This document shows, in pieces, positions 15,103-24,975 of a DNA stretch of 64,000 nucleotides; the stretch's first letter is position 1, and every line of letters starts with the position of its first letter. The DNA is taken from NCBI RefSeq assembly GCF_027853245.1, contig NZ_JAPTZM010000015.1; one strand, written 5' to 3'. Below the pieces are notes generated by a model. The model did no database searches. It was not told the origin of the DNA and was given only the letters and a program-made list of their open reading frames with translations. This stretch comes from Atlantibacter subterraneus (lineage in GTDB: Bacteria > Pseudomonadota > Gammaproteobacteria > Enterobacterales > Enterobacteriaceae). The position numbers and the translations under genes were made by a program.

Positions 15103-17265
15103 TTACACGGTTTCCAGCTTCGCATACGCGGCTACCAGCCACTTGATGCCCTGCCCCTGAAACGCAATCTGCAAGCGGCTGTGCTCGCCACTGCCTTCAA
15201 GGTTGACGATAGTGCCTTCGCCGAATTTGGCATGGCGCACCCGCTGGCCCAGCTTGAACCCGGAATCATTTTCCGCAATCGGCGTACCCATACGCTGATG
15301 GCTCACCGGACGGCTGATGCTGGCGCGCAAACGCACTTCTTCAATGCAGGCTTCCGGCAGTTCGCCGATAAAGCGCGACGGGCGGTGATAGGTCTCTTTA
15401 CCGTACAGGCGACGCGACTCGGCGTAGGTAATGGTCAGTTTCTGCATCGCGCGGGTCACGCCGACGTAAGCGAGACGGCGTTCTTCTTCCAGACGCCCGC
15501 CTTCATCCAGCGACATCTGGCTCGGGAACATCCCCTCTTCCATGCCGACGATAAACACCTGCGGGAACTCCAGCCCTTTGGCGGAGTGCAGGGTCATCAG
15601 CTGTACCGCGTCCTGCCAGGTATCCGCCTGCCCTTCGCCCGCTTCCAGCGCCGCATGGGACAAAAACGCCTGCAGCGGCATAAGATCTTCGTCTTCTTCG
15701 TTGTAGCTGAACTGGCGCGTCGCCGTCACCAGTTCCTCTAAGTTTTCGATACGGGTCTGGCCTTTCTCGCCCTTCTCCTGCTCGTACATCATCCACAGGC
15801 CGGAGTCTTTGATCACCCGGTCGGTTTGCACGTGGAGCGGCATGTCGGCAGTTTCATGCGCCAGCGCGTCGATCAGTTCATGGAAGCGCTGCAAGGCGCT
15901 GGCGGCGCGACCAGCCAGCGCTTTTTCCTGCAACAGCTGGCGGCTGGCCTGCCACAGCGTAAGCTGATGCTCGCGCGAGGTCTGGCGCACCACGTCGAGA
16001 GTGCGATCGCCGATGCCGCGCGTCGGGGTATTCACCACGCGTTCAAACGCCGCGTCATCGTTGCGGTTAGCGATCAGCCGTAAATAAGAGAGCGCGTCTT
16101 TAATTTCCTGGCGTTCGAAGAATCGCATCCCGCCGTAAATACGGTACGGCATGCTGGCCTGCAACAGCGCCTCTTCCAGCACGCGCGACTGGGCGTTACT
16201 GCGATAGAGGATGGCGCATTTTTCCAGCGCGCCGCCGCTTTCCTGCCAGGTTTTAATGCGGTTCACCACAAAACGCGCTTCATCCAGCTCGTTAAACGCG
16301 CAGTACAGAGAAATGGGCTCGCCGTCGCTGCCGTCGGTCCAGAGATTCTTGCCGAGACGCCCGGCATTGTTGGAAATCAAGGCGTTGGCAGCGTTAAGGA
16401 TATTGTTAGTGGAGCGATAGTTTTGCTCAAGACGGATGGTTTCCGCGCCGGGGAAATCGTTCAGGAAGCGCTGGATATTCTCGACCTGCGCTCCACGCCA
16501 GCCGTAGATCGACTGGTCATCATCACCCACGATCATCACTTTACCGGTATCGCCCGCCAGAATGCGGATCCAGGCGTACTGAATGCTGTTGGTATCCTGG
16601 AATTCGTCCACCAGAATATTGGTAAAGCGTTCGCGGTAGTGATTGAGGATATGCGGCTTGTTTAGCCACAGTTCGTGGGCGCGTAGCAGCAGCTCGGCGA
16701 AGTCCACCAGCCCCGCGCGATCGCACGCTTCCTGATAGGCCTGATACACTTTCTGCCAGGTCTGCTCAACCGGGTTGCCGTAGCTCTGAATATGGTGCGG
16801 GCGCAGCCCTTCGTCTTTTTTGCCGTTGATAAACCACATTGCCTGACGCGGCGGCCACTGCTTCTCGTCCAGATTCATCGCCTTGATCAGACGCTTCAGC
16901 AGGCGCAACTGGTCCTCACTGTCGAGGATCTGGAAATCCTGCGGCAAGCCAGCATCCATATGGTGCGCGCGCAGCAGACGGTGCGCCAGACCGTGGAAGG
17001 TACCCACCCACATGCCGCCCTGGCTGGAGCCCATAATCTGGCCGATACGGTGGCGCATTTCCGCCGCCGCTTTGTTGGTAAAGGTCACCGCCATGATCGA
17101 ATACGGCGACGAGTTTTCCACCATCATCAGCCAGGCGATACGGTGAACCAGCACACGCGTCTTACCGCTGCCCGCGCCCGCCAGCACCAGCATATTGGTG
17201 CGCGGCGCTGCGACGGCGTCGCGCTGTTTATCATTGAGGCCATCAAGCAGGTAAGAAACGTCCAT
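15103..17265 (-). CDS. uvrD: DNA helicase II UvrD
   Basis: Superfamily 1A 3'-5' helicase for nucleotide excision repair and mismatch repair, also removing RecA filaments and backtracking RNA polymerase. It is 720 residues, identical in length to E. coli UvrD. Walker A AGAGSGKT is at 29-36, DEFQDTNSIQY at about 220, QSIYGWRGAQ after it, and the C-terminal Tudor-like RNA polymerase-binding domain ends the protein (FGEGTIVNLEGSGEHSRLQI). An SOS box lies upstream. Confidence 0.98.
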   Translation of the reverse strand: MDVSYLLDGLNDKQRDAVAAPRTNMLVLAGAGSGKTRVLVHRIAWLMMVENSSPYSIMAVTFTNKAAAEMRHRIGQIMGSSQGGMWVGTFHGLAHRLLRAHHMDAGLPQDFQILDSEDQLRLLKRLIKAMNLDEKQWPPRQAMWFINGKKDEGLRPHHIQSYGNPVEQTWQKVYQAYQEACDRAGLVDFAELLLRAHELWLNKPHILNHYRERFTNILVDEFQDTNSIQYAWIRILAGDTGKVMIVGDDDQSIYGWRGAQVENIQRFLNDFPGAETIRLEQNYRSTNNILNAANALISNNAGRLGKNLWTDGSDGEPISLYCAFNELDEARFVVNRIKTWQESGGALEKCAILYRSNAQSRVLEEALLQASMPYRIYGGMRFFERQEIKDALSYLRLIANRNDDAAFERVVNTPTRGIGDRTLDVVRQTSREHQLTLWQASRQLLQEKALAGRAASALQRFHELIDALAHETADMPLHVQTDRVIKDSGLWMMYEQEKGEKGQTRIENLEELVTATRQFSYNEEDEDLMPLQAFLSHAALEAGEGQADTWQDAVQLMTLHSAKGLEFPQVFIVGMEEGMFPSQMSLDEGGRLEEERRLAYVGVTRAMQKLTITYAESRRLYGKETYHRPSRFIGELPEACIEEVRLRASISRPVSHQRMGTPIAENDSGFKLGQRVRHAKFGEGTIVNLEGSGEHSRLQIAFQGQGIKWLVAAYAKLETV

Positions 17266-17299
17266 TGGTACCGCCGGGAAAGAGGGGGCGCACGCACCC

Positions 17300-17315
17300 C
17301 TGTGAATTTATACAG
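17300..17315. promoter_or_regulatory. LexA box of uvrD
   Basis: CTGTGAATTTATACAG matches the LexA consensus CTGT-N8-ACAG exactly and lies 35-50 bases upstream of the uvrD start. uvrD is a known SOS gene. Confidence 0.88.
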
Positions 17316-17326
17316 AGTGGATGAAA

Positions 17327-18043
17327 TTATAACAGTGCCGTCAAGGATGCCAACCGTGAAATTTCCAGGTGGGGTAATAAGCGGCTGTCGGTGGCGCGCA
17401 TCAGGCTGGCATCGCGCAGATTAATCCAGCATGCCTGCACCCCGCTGCGGATAGCGCCCGCCACATCGGTGGTGAGGTCATCGCCCACGTGCAGGATCTC
17501 GCCGGGGCTGATATTGAGTTTTTCCGCCGCCAGGTGGTACATGTCGCTAAACGGTTTCGAGCGGCCATGCGGACCGGCGCGCAGCACAAACTGGAAATAG
17601 TCACCTAAACCAAACAGCTGCGGATCGGCGTTGCCGTTGGTGATCGCCACCAGAGGCCACTTTTTTGCCAGCGCTTTCAGGGTGTCGTGCGTTTCCTGCG
17701 GCACGTCGATACGGCTGCGCCAGGAGGCGAAATTCTCCATCGCAGCATCCGCGCCCTTGCGCGCCTCTTGATCGCTTAGCCCCGCGTCAAGCATGGCGCG
17801 CTCTACCGCACGGCGACGCCATTCGGTGACGTCATGATAAATATCCGGCTCGGCATGGCGCAGCGCCTGGCGAACGCGGTGAAACTCATCGGCCTCCAGC
17901 GCGTTCAGCGATGGATGGAAATTACGCACAAATTCAAACGCTTTCTGTTCAGTGCGGGTGATGACCGGCACGTTGTCATACAGCGTGTCGTCCAGATCAA
18001 AGGTGAGCGCGGAAATCGTGCCCAGCGGGCGATAAAAATGCAT
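17327..18043 (-). CDS. yigB: HAD phosphatase YigB (FMN phosphatase)
   Basis: HAD-superfamily hydrolase of 238 residues (E. coli length). E. coli YigB dephosphorylates FMN and other phosphates in flavin metabolism. Motif I DLDDTLYD gives Asp16/Asp18 and the C-terminal motif HVGDDLTTDVAGAIRSG carries the metal-binding Asp residues. The start shares one base with the xerC stop, so it is the last gene of the lptM-dapF-yigA-xerC-yigB transcript. Confidence 0.95.
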   Translation of the reverse strand: MHFYRPLGTISALTFDLDDTLYDNVPVITRTEQKAFEFVRNFHPSLNALEADEFHRVRQALRHAEPDIYHDVTEWRRRAVERAMLDAGLSDQEARKGADAAMENFASWRSRIDVPQETHDTLKALAKKWPLVAITNGNADPQLFGLGDYFQFVLRAGPHGRSKPFSDMYHLAAEKLNISPGEILHVGDDLTTDVAGAIRSGVQACWINLRDASLMRATDSRLLPHLEISRLASLTALL

Positions 18044-18948
18044 TACGTCTTCCCTCGTTTGGCGCGTGGGTGCGCGGCATCATAAACCGAAGCCAGATGC
18101 TGGAAATCAAGATGGGTATAGATTTGCGTGGTGGAGAGGTTAGCATGCCCTAACAGCTCCTGTACGCCGCGCAGATCGCCGCTCGATTCCAGCATGTGGG
18201 TAGCAAACGAGTGGCGCAGTTTATGGGGATGAACATGGCTGTTCAGCCCCTGTTTGATGCCCCACTCGGCGAAGCGTTTCTGGACGTTGCGCGCCGAGAT
18301 ACGCTTGCCGGTTTTCGCCAGAAAAAGCGCGTCATCTTCGGGGCCAAACAGCTCGCGCAAATCAAGCCAGTGTTCTGTCCACGCCAGCGCGCTTTTGCCA
18401 ATCGGCAGGCGTCGCTCTTTGCTGCCTTTACCCAACACCCAGACTTCGCCGGTGGATAAATCCAGGTGGCGGCAGTCCAGGTTCACCAGCTCCGATAAAC
18501 GCAGGCCCGCGCCGTACATCACTTCCAGCATGGCGCGATCGCGTACCGCAAGCGGATCGTTAAGATCGATATCCAGCAGTTGGTTAACGTCATCGACTTC
18601 AATATTTTTGGGCAGATGGCGCGGCGGTTTTGGCGCGGAAATGCCTTTGGCCGGATTAGCGTTCAGTTCGCCCTGACCCACCAGCCAGTTAAAGAAACTG
18701 CGTAACGCCGAGAGGCGCAGCGCCAGGCTGGTGGCCTGCAAACCGTCGCGACGGCTGCGCACCACAATGCTGCGAACGATGGCGGCATCGCATTGCCGCC
18801 ACTGGGTGAGTTTCATGGCGTCCAGCAGCGCGATAATCGCAGCCAGCTGGCGACCATAGTTCAAAATGGTCAGCGGGCTAAGCTGCCGCTCAACTTTCAG
18901 GTAACGCAGAAAACGATCGGCAGGATCCTGTAACGGTGACGGCGTCAT
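18043..18948 (-). CDS. xerC: Site-specific tyrosine recombinase XerC
   Basis: With XerD it resolves chromosome dimers at dif under FtsK control. 301 residues (E. coli 298). An N-terminal SAM-like DNA-binding domain (about 10-95) precedes the catalytic domain with Arg150 (YGAGLRLSEL), Lys174, His242, Arg245 (HKLRHSFATH), His268 and the nucleophile Tyr277 (TQIYTHLD). The start overlaps the yigA stop by 4 bases (ATGA). Confidence 0.97.
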   Translation of the reverse strand: MTPSPLQDPADRFLRYLKVERQLSPLTILNYGRQLAAIIALLDAMKLTQWRQCDAAIVRSIVVRSRRDGLQATSLALRLSALRSFFNWLVGQGELNANPAKGISAPKPPRHLPKNIEVDDVNQLLDIDLNDPLAVRDRAMLEVMYGAGLRLSELVNLDCRHLDLSTGEVWVLGKGSKERRLPIGKSALAWTEHWLDLRELFGPEDDALFLAKTGKRISARNVQKRFAEWGIKQGLNSHVHPHKLRHSFATHMLESSGDLRGVQELLGHANLSTTQIYTHLDFQHLASVYDAAHPRAKRGKT

Positions 18949-19649
18949 ACGCGTTCAACCCAACGCTCCAGCAGTTCCGGCAACATCAGAGACAGCTCAT
19001 GGAGCAGTTGAGTGCCCTGGCCAGGTTGATAGTGTTGCGGATCGCGGCTGGTGAACAGCACCACGCCCAGGGCTTCATCACCGCCCATTAACGACATTGC
19101 CACCGAACCAATCGCTTTAGCTTCCGGCAACACCACCAGCAGTTCCGGCCCGTTCAACGGGCCGAGATAGTGGTTTTCATGACCCAGGCGCTGAATACGC
19201 AGCGGCTCAAACGCCTGGCGCGACAGCGCCAGATGGGTGAAGTCCGACGGCGCGCCGATGCGCCAGCTGTCGGCGAACAGGCGTACAGACGCGCCCGCCA
19301 GCCCCATTTCTCTGGCCCAACGGTGCAGACGATTGAGCATCTCCTGCAAACTGGGCGCAGACGCCAGCCGTCCCTGTAGTTTTAACAGCCGGTAAAACAG
19401 CCCTTCGTTGGCGCTGGCCTGCTCCATCAGCAGCGACATATTTTCTTCAAGCTGGTTGATATGGTTTCTGGCGCGCGCCATATGCCATTCCACCAGCGAT
19501 ACCGTTCCACGTACCGGATGCGGCACCCGCATTTGCTCGGCAAGCGCGGCGTTACGGATAAAGAAGTCAGGGTTGCGCAGCAGATATTCGCAGACTGCGC
19601 TGTCGTCCATCTCGGCAAGGAGCGCTTGCGGTTCCCCGATATTATTCAT
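18945..19649 (-). CDS. yigA: DUF484 protein YigA
   Basis: Conserved GAF-like protein of unknown function that always accompanies dapF-xerC in enterics. I chose the ATG at 19649 (MNNIGEPQALLAEMDDSAV, 234 residues; E. coli 235) because it overlaps the dapF stop by 4 bases; the frame extends 53 codons further upstream inside dapF without support. The motif FFIRNA followed by VPHPVRGTVSLVEWHMARAR is the DUF484 signature, and LGVVLFTSRD lies near the end. Confidence 0.93.
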   Translation of the reverse strand: MNNIGEPQALLAEMDDSAVCEYLLRNPDFFIRNAALAEQMRVPHPVRGTVSLVEWHMARARNHINQLEENMSLLMEQASANEGLFYRLLKLQGRLASAPSLQEMLNRLHRWAREMGLAGASVRLFADSWRIGAPSDFTHLALSRQAFEPLRIQRLGHENHYLGPLNGPELLVVLPEAKAIGSVAMSLMGGDEALGVVLFTSRDPQHYQPGQGTQLLHELSLMLPELLERWVERV

Positions 19650-20470
19650 AAATGTATAAATCCATCGTAAACATGAGCGGCTGGGCCCGTCATATACAGC
19701 GGATGCCCTGGCCCTTTCCAGGCGATATCCAGCAGGCCGCCGGGCAACTCGACCCGCACCTGCTCGGCCAGTAACCCCTGGGTGATCCCCACCGCCACCG
19801 CAGCACACGCGCCGCTGCCGCAGGCCTGGGTTTCACCCGCGCCGCGTTCAAAAACGCGCAGCCGGATGTGATTTGTCGTCACCACCTGCATAAAGCCGAT
19901 ATTCGCCCGCTCAGGAAAACGCTCATGATTTTCCAGAACCGGGCCAAGCGTTTCTACGGCGGCGGTATCAACACTGTCGACCTGCAACACGCAGTGCGGG
20001 TTCCCCATGGAAACCACGCCGCACATTATGGTTTGCTCGGCGGCGCGCATGATATAGGTCTTTTCCGCCTTGTTGGCGCGAAACGGCACCTGGGACGGCT
20101 CAAAATTCGGCTCGCCCATGTTCACTCGCACTAAATCATCTTCGTTGACCGTCAGCACCATGCGCCCGTTGGCAGTGCTGACCCGGATATCGCGTTTGTT
20201 AGTCAGCCCTTTCAGGCGCACAAAACGCGCGAAGCAGCGCGCGCCGTTTCCGCACTGGGAAACCTCGCTGCCGTCGGCATTAAAGATACGGTAATGAAAA
20301 TCGAGATCGGGATCGTAAGGCGGCTCTACCACCAGCAGTTGATCAAAGCCAACCCCAAGATGGCGATCCGCCAGGCGGCGGATTAATTCTGGCGAAAAGA
20401 AGACGTTCTGTGTGACCGCGTCGACGACCATAAAGTCATTACCCAGGCCATGCATTTTGGAAAACTGCAT
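19646..20470 (-). CDS. dapF: Diaminopimelate epimerase
   Basis: Converts LL- to meso-diaminopimelate for lysine and peptidoglycan synthesis. 274 residues, E. coli length. Two catalytic cysteines are present: Cys73 in SQCGNGARCF and the second in QACGSGACAAVAVG near 217. The substrate-binding LGNDFMVVD is at 9-17. Overlaps yigA by 4 bases and follows lptM after 37 bases. Confidence 0.98.
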   Translation of the reverse strand: MQFSKMHGLGNDFMVVDAVTQNVFFSPELIRRLADRHLGVGFDQLLVVEPPYDPDLDFHYRIFNADGSEVSQCGNGARCFARFVRLKGLTNKRDIRVSTANGRMVLTVNEDDLVRVNMGEPNFEPSQVPFRANKAEKTYIMRAAEQTIMCGVVSMGNPHCVLQVDSVDTAAVETLGPVLENHERFPERANIGFMQVVTTNHIRLRVFERGAGETQACGSGACAAVAVGITQGLLAEQVRVELPGGLLDIAWKGPGHPLYMTGPAAHVYDGFIHL

Positions 20471-20507
20471 TTTTCACTCCGTAAGCGCGGTGACAAATCG
20501 TTAGCGA

Positions 20508-20711
20508 TCAGTAAATCACCTGAGTAGGCTGATCGTTCTGGCCGCGATCGTTACGGTCAGGGTTGGTGGATTGGGTATTATCCTGCACCGGACGCGTCGG
20601 CGGTGGGGCTTTTTTATCCGCAGGCGGAAAGTAAAGAGGCCCTTTCAGGCCGCATCCCGTAAGGCTTGCAAACGCCAGCACCACGGCCAGTGAGCAAAGA
20701 ATTTTCTTCAT
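20508..20711 (-). CDS. lptM: LPS translocon maturation lipoprotein LptM (YifL)
   Basis: 67-residue outer-membrane lipoprotein. A signal peptide with lipobox LTGC (Cys20) is followed by GLKGPLYFPPADKK, the conserved segment, then a Pro/Asn/Gln-rich disordered tail. In E. coli LptM assists LptD disulfide maturation by mimicking LPS. It heads the dapF transcript. Confidence 0.95.
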   Translation of the reverse strand: MKKILCSLAVVLAFASLTGCGLKGPLYFPPADKKAPPPTRPVQDNTQSTNPDRNDRGQNDQPTQVIY

Positions 20712-20882
20712 TATGAATGCCTGTAGTTAATGCTTTGCTTTCTATCATCGCAGGAGAAGCCGCAAAAGCAAGAGTTTGCCGCCGTCAATCTCCTGTTCGC
20801 GGTAAAACGCCCACGGCGGTAAGGTTTCTATTCAGATCCAGAGCTTTTATACTTCCGCCATAACTCACAACAGGAAGCAGAC

Positions 20883-21203
20883 ATGAACGACAGTGAATTT
20901 CATCGCCTTGCCGATGGCCTGTGGCAGACCATCGAAGAACGTATCGACGATTATGACGGTGAAACCGATATTGACTGTGAAATCAACGGCGGCGTGCTGA
21001 CCTTAAGCTTTGAAAACGGCAGCAAAATCATCATCAACCGTCAGGAGCCGTTGCATCAGGTGTGGCTGGCGACCAAACAGGGCGGCTACCATTTCGATTT
21101 ACGTGACGATGAGTGGGTGTGCGATCGTACCGGCGAGAAATTCTGGACGCTGCTGGAAAATGCCTGCACTCACCAGGCGGGCGAAGCCGTCAACTTTCGC
21201 TGA
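20883..21203 (+). CDS. cyaY: Frataxin-like iron-binding protein CyaY
   Basis: 106-residue frataxin homologue that regulates iron-sulfur cluster assembly on IscS/IscU. The acidic first helix (NDSEFHRLADGLWQTIEER, then DDYDGETDIDCE) gives the iron-binding surface; KQGGYHFDLRDDEWVCDRTGE is the beta-sheet signature. CAGGAAG precedes the ATG. Its stop abuts the cyaA stop on the other strand. Confidence 0.97.
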   Translation: MNDSEFHRLADGLWQTIEERIDDYDGETDIDCEINGGVLTLSFENGSKIIINRQEPLHQVWLATKQGGYHFDLRDDEWVCDRTGEKFWTLLENACTHQAGEAVNFR

Positions 21204-23750
21204 TTACGACTGATACTGCTGCAATAACGGCGTGGCGTCGTCCTGACGGGGCGGCGCAACGTTAGTTATCGCCTGGCTGCGGTACGGGATCACCTGATTG
21301 CGGCCATCAATATTCACAATCTGGTAGAACTGCGGCAGGTTGAAGTTAATAAAGCTGGAGCCGTAGGTGAAGCGGTCGTGTGATGACGAGTAGAACCGGC
21401 TGACATCGCGCACCAGCTCTTCAATACTGCCTTCGCAATGGTGGTAAACTTCGGCGCGGTTGCTCTCATCGAGAATGTAGATGTTAAAGCCGCTGTCGTC
21501 TTTAGTGTTCTCGAAGAAGAACTGAATAATCCCCTCGCTGGCGTAACCATCCACCACGGAAGGCAATTTCACCTGATTAGTTTCAACCTGTACCGACAGG
21601 CCGTGCAGCTTATTATGGGAGATCGCACCGTAGAATTCGATGGCGTTCTCCAGTTTCTGCACCGACACGTTTACGCGCTCAAAGAACAGACCCCAGGTCT
21701 GCCCGGCTACGCGCAACGCTTTAAAGCGGCCCGGTTCGAGACGGGTGCTGGATAAGCGAAACTCAATGCATTCAGACACTAACTGCTGCACCCGGGTGCG
21801 GATCAGGCCGCGCAGGTGCTGGCTGTAGCAGAATACTTCAACGCTGTCCGGCGGCGCGGCATCCTGGTGCATTTTGCCGAGAATGGTTTTCAGCGCCTCG
21901 ATCATCGCCTGCTCGCCGTTGAAATGCAGCGTACGCACTTCGTTCCAGGAGTTGCGGTACAGCAGGTCGATACTGCCAATCAGGCATTTTTGCTCTTCGC
22001 CGAAGCTCAGCACATCCAGCTTTCTGAAATCGAAATGCACCACCTGATTGCGGAAGGCGGCCGTCGGGTCGTATTCGAGGTTGACGATAATCGCCAGATG
22101 GCGGATTTCGCATGGGCTGTAGAGCGCTTTCGGCGTTGGCGCAGGCAAACGCAGTGGGAAATGGCTGGAAACATCCGCCACCATCTCCTGCAGTTTTGCC
22201 AGGTCACAAATACCGTTGCCCTTAATAAACAGGCGGGTGCGCGAGGTCAGCAGGCCGTTAAACCAGGCCCAGGCCACCAGCTTATTAAGATAACGATTAT
22301 ATTCCAGCGGTTGATGGCTGATGATCGATTCCATGTTCGGCGCGCGGTTGTAGAGATACCAGCCGCTGCGGTTGGCGCGGCCCTGCGGAACATGAATAAA
22401 GGTCAGCGTCGGCTCGGAGAGATCCGGCGAAATTTGCGGGTTCACCAGGGTGACTTTACCCGGCAGCGCTTCGAAAGCCGCATACAGTTTGCGGGTCAGC
22501 ACGCCAATATCCTGCGGGCTTGCCGAAACGCTCAGGTTGTTGCGGCGCGCAAAGCGGATCAGATTGCGGTAGCTCTGCATCATGGCGTCGAGCAGTTCGT
22601 TATGCGCTTCACGCACCTGGTCAATTTTCCAGTTGGCGCGGTTATCCAGCATGGTTAAACGCGCGTCGTCCCAGCCCCAGCTTTTCACCATCTGGCTGAT
22701 AACTTCACGACGCCAGCCCACGCAGGCGCGTTCGCGCGAGAGTTTCTCGCACACTTTGAGATAGAAGCAGCGGCGCACCAGGTCCAGACGGGCAGTGTCT
22801 TCAATCTGCTCCAGATATTCCGTCACGCGCTCCAGCATCATGCAATAAGAGTCGAGACCGAACGAGACGATTTCACCGTCGTGCAGACGCTGTTTGATGT
22901 CCTTCGCCAGCAGGCGCGGATTCGGGTATTCCCAGGAGTACGCTTCCAGCAGCAGGGTTTTCAATACTGCTTTGTACGGGGAGTCGATGCTTTTATACAG
23001 CTGCCACAGGCTGGCGCCAAAATACTCTTCCGCCGATAGCGAACTCAGGCCACCGAGGTCGAGCCATTCGTTAGGCGTCAGTACACCCTGGGCGTAGAGC
23101 GTCATCACGTAATCGTCGTAATGCTCTTCTTCTTCGCACGGCACCATATTCCACAGGATGCGTTTCCCGGCCAGACGTACGGCAGTGCGATAGAACTCAT
23201 CCAGTAACAGAATGTGCTGAGTCGAGCCGCAGTCTTCGCCGCCCAGGCTGCCGCTTTCGTTATGGCGGAAACGGTTTTCGTCGATCAGGAAGAAACTGAC
23301 CTCGACGCCCAGCGACGCGGCCCAGCTTTCCAGCAGGCTGCATTTACGTTGCAGCAGCTGGCGCTCATCGTTATCGAGCCAGGACTGGTGGCAAACCCAA
23401 ATATCGAGATCGGATGAACAGCTCTGTCCGACGGACGAGGTGCTGCCCATGGTGTAAAGACCGGTGATCGGCAATTCGCCCTGAGGCGTTTCACGTGGGA
23501 TCAGGCCGCGCTTCAGCTCAAGCTCGTTCAGATAGTGGCGTTGGGTTTCATCAGGCGTGTAAAGGCAGATGCCACGGGGAACGTTACCATCAAGGTAACC
23601 CGGCATCAGCGGGTGGTGATAGTGTAGCAATGTCGGCAGCAGACTGTAGACCTGTTGGAAAGCAGGCCCCATGGCAGCAAGAGCGCGATCCACGCGCAAT
23701 TGATTGATGGCATCCAGTCTCTGTTTTAGGGTCTCAATATAGAGGTACAA
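21204..23750 (-). CDS. cyaA: Class I adenylate cyclase (TTG start)
   Basis: Makes cAMP for CRP signalling and is stimulated by phosphorylated EIIA-Glc. I chose the TTG at 23750 (MYLYIETLKQRLDAINQLRV), giving 848 residues as in E. coli, where the weak UUG start is known to keep levels low; the longer frame runs 27 codons upstream without support. The catalytic nucleotidyltransferase motif GSTSSVGQSCSSDLDIW is at 102-118, with Asp114 and Asp116. The C-terminal half is the regulatory region. Confidence 0.96.
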   Translation of the reverse strand: MYLYIETLKQRLDAINQLRVDRALAAMGPAFQQVYSLLPTLLHYHHPLMPGYLDGNVPRGICLYTPDETQRHYLNELELKRGLIPRETPQGELPITGLYTMGSTSSVGQSCSSDLDIWVCHQSWLDNDERQLLQRKCSLLESWAASLGVEVSFFLIDENRFRHNESGSLGGEDCGSTQHILLLDEFYRTAVRLAGKRILWNMVPCEEEEHYDDYVMTLYAQGVLTPNEWLDLGGLSSLSAEEYFGASLWQLYKSIDSPYKAVLKTLLLEAYSWEYPNPRLLAKDIKQRLHDGEIVSFGLDSYCMMLERVTEYLEQIEDTARLDLVRRCFYLKVCEKLSRERACVGWRREVISQMVKSWGWDDARLTMLDNRANWKIDQVREAHNELLDAMMQSYRNLIRFARRNNLSVSASPQDIGVLTRKLYAAFEALPGKVTLVNPQISPDLSEPTLTFIHVPQGRANRSGWYLYNRAPNMESIISHQPLEYNRYLNKLVAWAWFNGLLTSRTRLFIKGNGICDLAKLQEMVADVSSHFPLRLPAPTPKALYSPCEIRHLAIIVNLEYDPTAAFRNQVVHFDFRKLDVLSFGEEQKCLIGSIDLLYRNSWNEVRTLHFNGEQAMIEALKTILGKMHQDAAPPDSVEVFCYSQHLRGLIRTRVQQLVSECIEFRLSSTRLEPGRFKALRVAGQTWGLFFERVNVSVQKLENAIEFYGAISHNKLHGLSVQVETNQVKLPSVVDGYASEGIIQFFFENTKDDSGFNIYILDESNRAEVYHHCEGSIEELVRDVSRFYSSSHDRFTYGSSFINFNLPQFYQIVNIDGRNQVIPYRSQAITNVAPPRQDDATPLLQQYQS

Positions 23751-23839
23751 GACATATCGCCTGATGATTGCACTATTTCGGAAAACTGCCGCGTTTGTCG
23801 CCTTTATCGTTTTACCCATACAGGCTGACATTCGGCTTA

Positions 23840-23861
23840 AAACGTGATCAATTTAACACCT
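23840..23861. promoter_or_regulatory. CRP site in the cyaA promoter region
   Basis: Read towards cyaA the site is GGTGTTAAATTGATCACGTT, with half-sites GTGTT and ATCACG. It closely matches the known E. coli cyaA CRP site, through which CRP-cAMP represses cyaA. It lies about 90-110 bases upstream of the TTG. Confidence 0.75.
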
Positions 23862-24033
23862 TGCGGGTTGACCGTAAAGGAAGTTGCGCTACATATCCAT
23901 TGTAGCATTGAAAGCCCGCTTCGGAGTCTTAGAACAAGACGCATATCCCTCTTTCCTGCTAAAACCCGTTAAAACTGACACTGTTCTGGTTACAATGTTA
24001 GGATGGTAAATGGACGAATTAACGGTAACAAGC

Positions 24034-24975
24034 ATGTTAGACAATGTACTAAGAATTGCCACCCGCCAAAGCCCGCTCGCACTCTGGCAAGCACATTTTG
24101 TCAAAAACCGTCTGGAGGCTTTTCATCCAAGATTAACGGTGGAACTGGTGCCGATGGTGACCAAAGGCGACATCATCCTTGATACCCCGCTGGCGAAAGT
24201 GGGCGGCAAGGGATTGTTCGTCAAAGAGTTGGAGCTGGCGCTGCTTGAAGGCCGTGCCGATATCGCCGTGCATTCCATGAAAGACGTGCCGGTGGAGTTT
24301 CCGGAAGGTCTGGGTCTGGTAACCATTTGCGAGCGCGAAGATCCGCGCGATGCGTTTGTCTCTAACCGTTTCGCCAGCCTCGACGATATGCCAGCAGGCA
24401 GCGTCGTTGGTACCTCCAGCCTGCGCCGCCAGTGTCAAATTGCCGAGCGCCGTCCTGATTTAGAAATCCGCTCGCTGCGCGGCAACGTCGGCACCCGTCT
24501 GAGCAAGCTCGATAACGGCGATTACGACGCCATCATTCTCGCCGTTGCCGGGCTAAAGCGCCTGGATCTTGAAGCCCGCATCGGTTACGCGATGCCTGCC
24601 GATATCTCCCTCCCCGCCGTGGGCCAGGGTGCGGTCGGTATTGAGTGCCGTCTTGATGATGAGCGCACCCGCGCTTTGCTGGCACCGTTGAACCATGATG
24701 AAACCGCGATCCGCGTCAGCGCCGAACGCGCCATGAATACCCGTCTCGAAGGCGGCTGTCAGGTGCCGATCGGCAGCTATGCCGAGATTAATAACGGTGA
24801 AATCTGGCTGCGGGCGCTGGTCGGCGCGCCGGATGGATCCCAGGTGATCCGCGGCGAACGCCGTGGCCCGGCGCAGGACGCGGAAAAAATGGGTGTCTCG
24901 CTGGCGGAAGAGCTGCTGGAAAACGGCGCGCGCGCCATTCTGGCGGAAGTCTATAACGGAGACGCACCGGCATGA
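24034..24975 (+). CDS. hemC: Porphobilinogen deaminase (hydroxymethylbilane synthase)
   Basis: Polymerises four porphobilinogens into hydroxymethylbilane in haem synthesis. The ATG at 24034 (MLDNVLRIATRQSPLALWQ) gives 313 residues, E. coli length; an ATG eight codons upstream is less likely. Catalytic Asp is in HSMKDVPVEFP (about 84) and the cofactor-bearing Cys242 in LEGGCQVPIGSY. It overlaps hemD by 4 bases and starts the hemCDXY operon. Confidence 0.98.
   Translation: MLDNVLRIATRQSPLALWQAHFVKNRLEAFHPRLTVELVPMVTKGDIILDTPLAKVGGKGLFVKELELALLEGRADIAVHSMKDVPVEFPEGLGLVTICEREDPRDAFVSNRFASLDDMPAGSVVGTSSLRRQCQIAERRPDLEIRSLRGNVGTRLSKLDNGDYDAIILAVAGLKRLDLEARIGYAMPADISLPAVGQGAVGIECRLDDERTRALLAPLNHDETAIRVSAERAMNTRLEGGCQVPIGSYAEINNGEIWLRALVGAPDGSQVIRGERRGPAQDAEKMGVSLAEELLENGARAILAEVYNGDAPA

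Noticed and set aside
23751..23831. N-terminal extension of cyaA to an upstream start
   Set aside because: The TTG at 23750 gives the known 848-residue protein.
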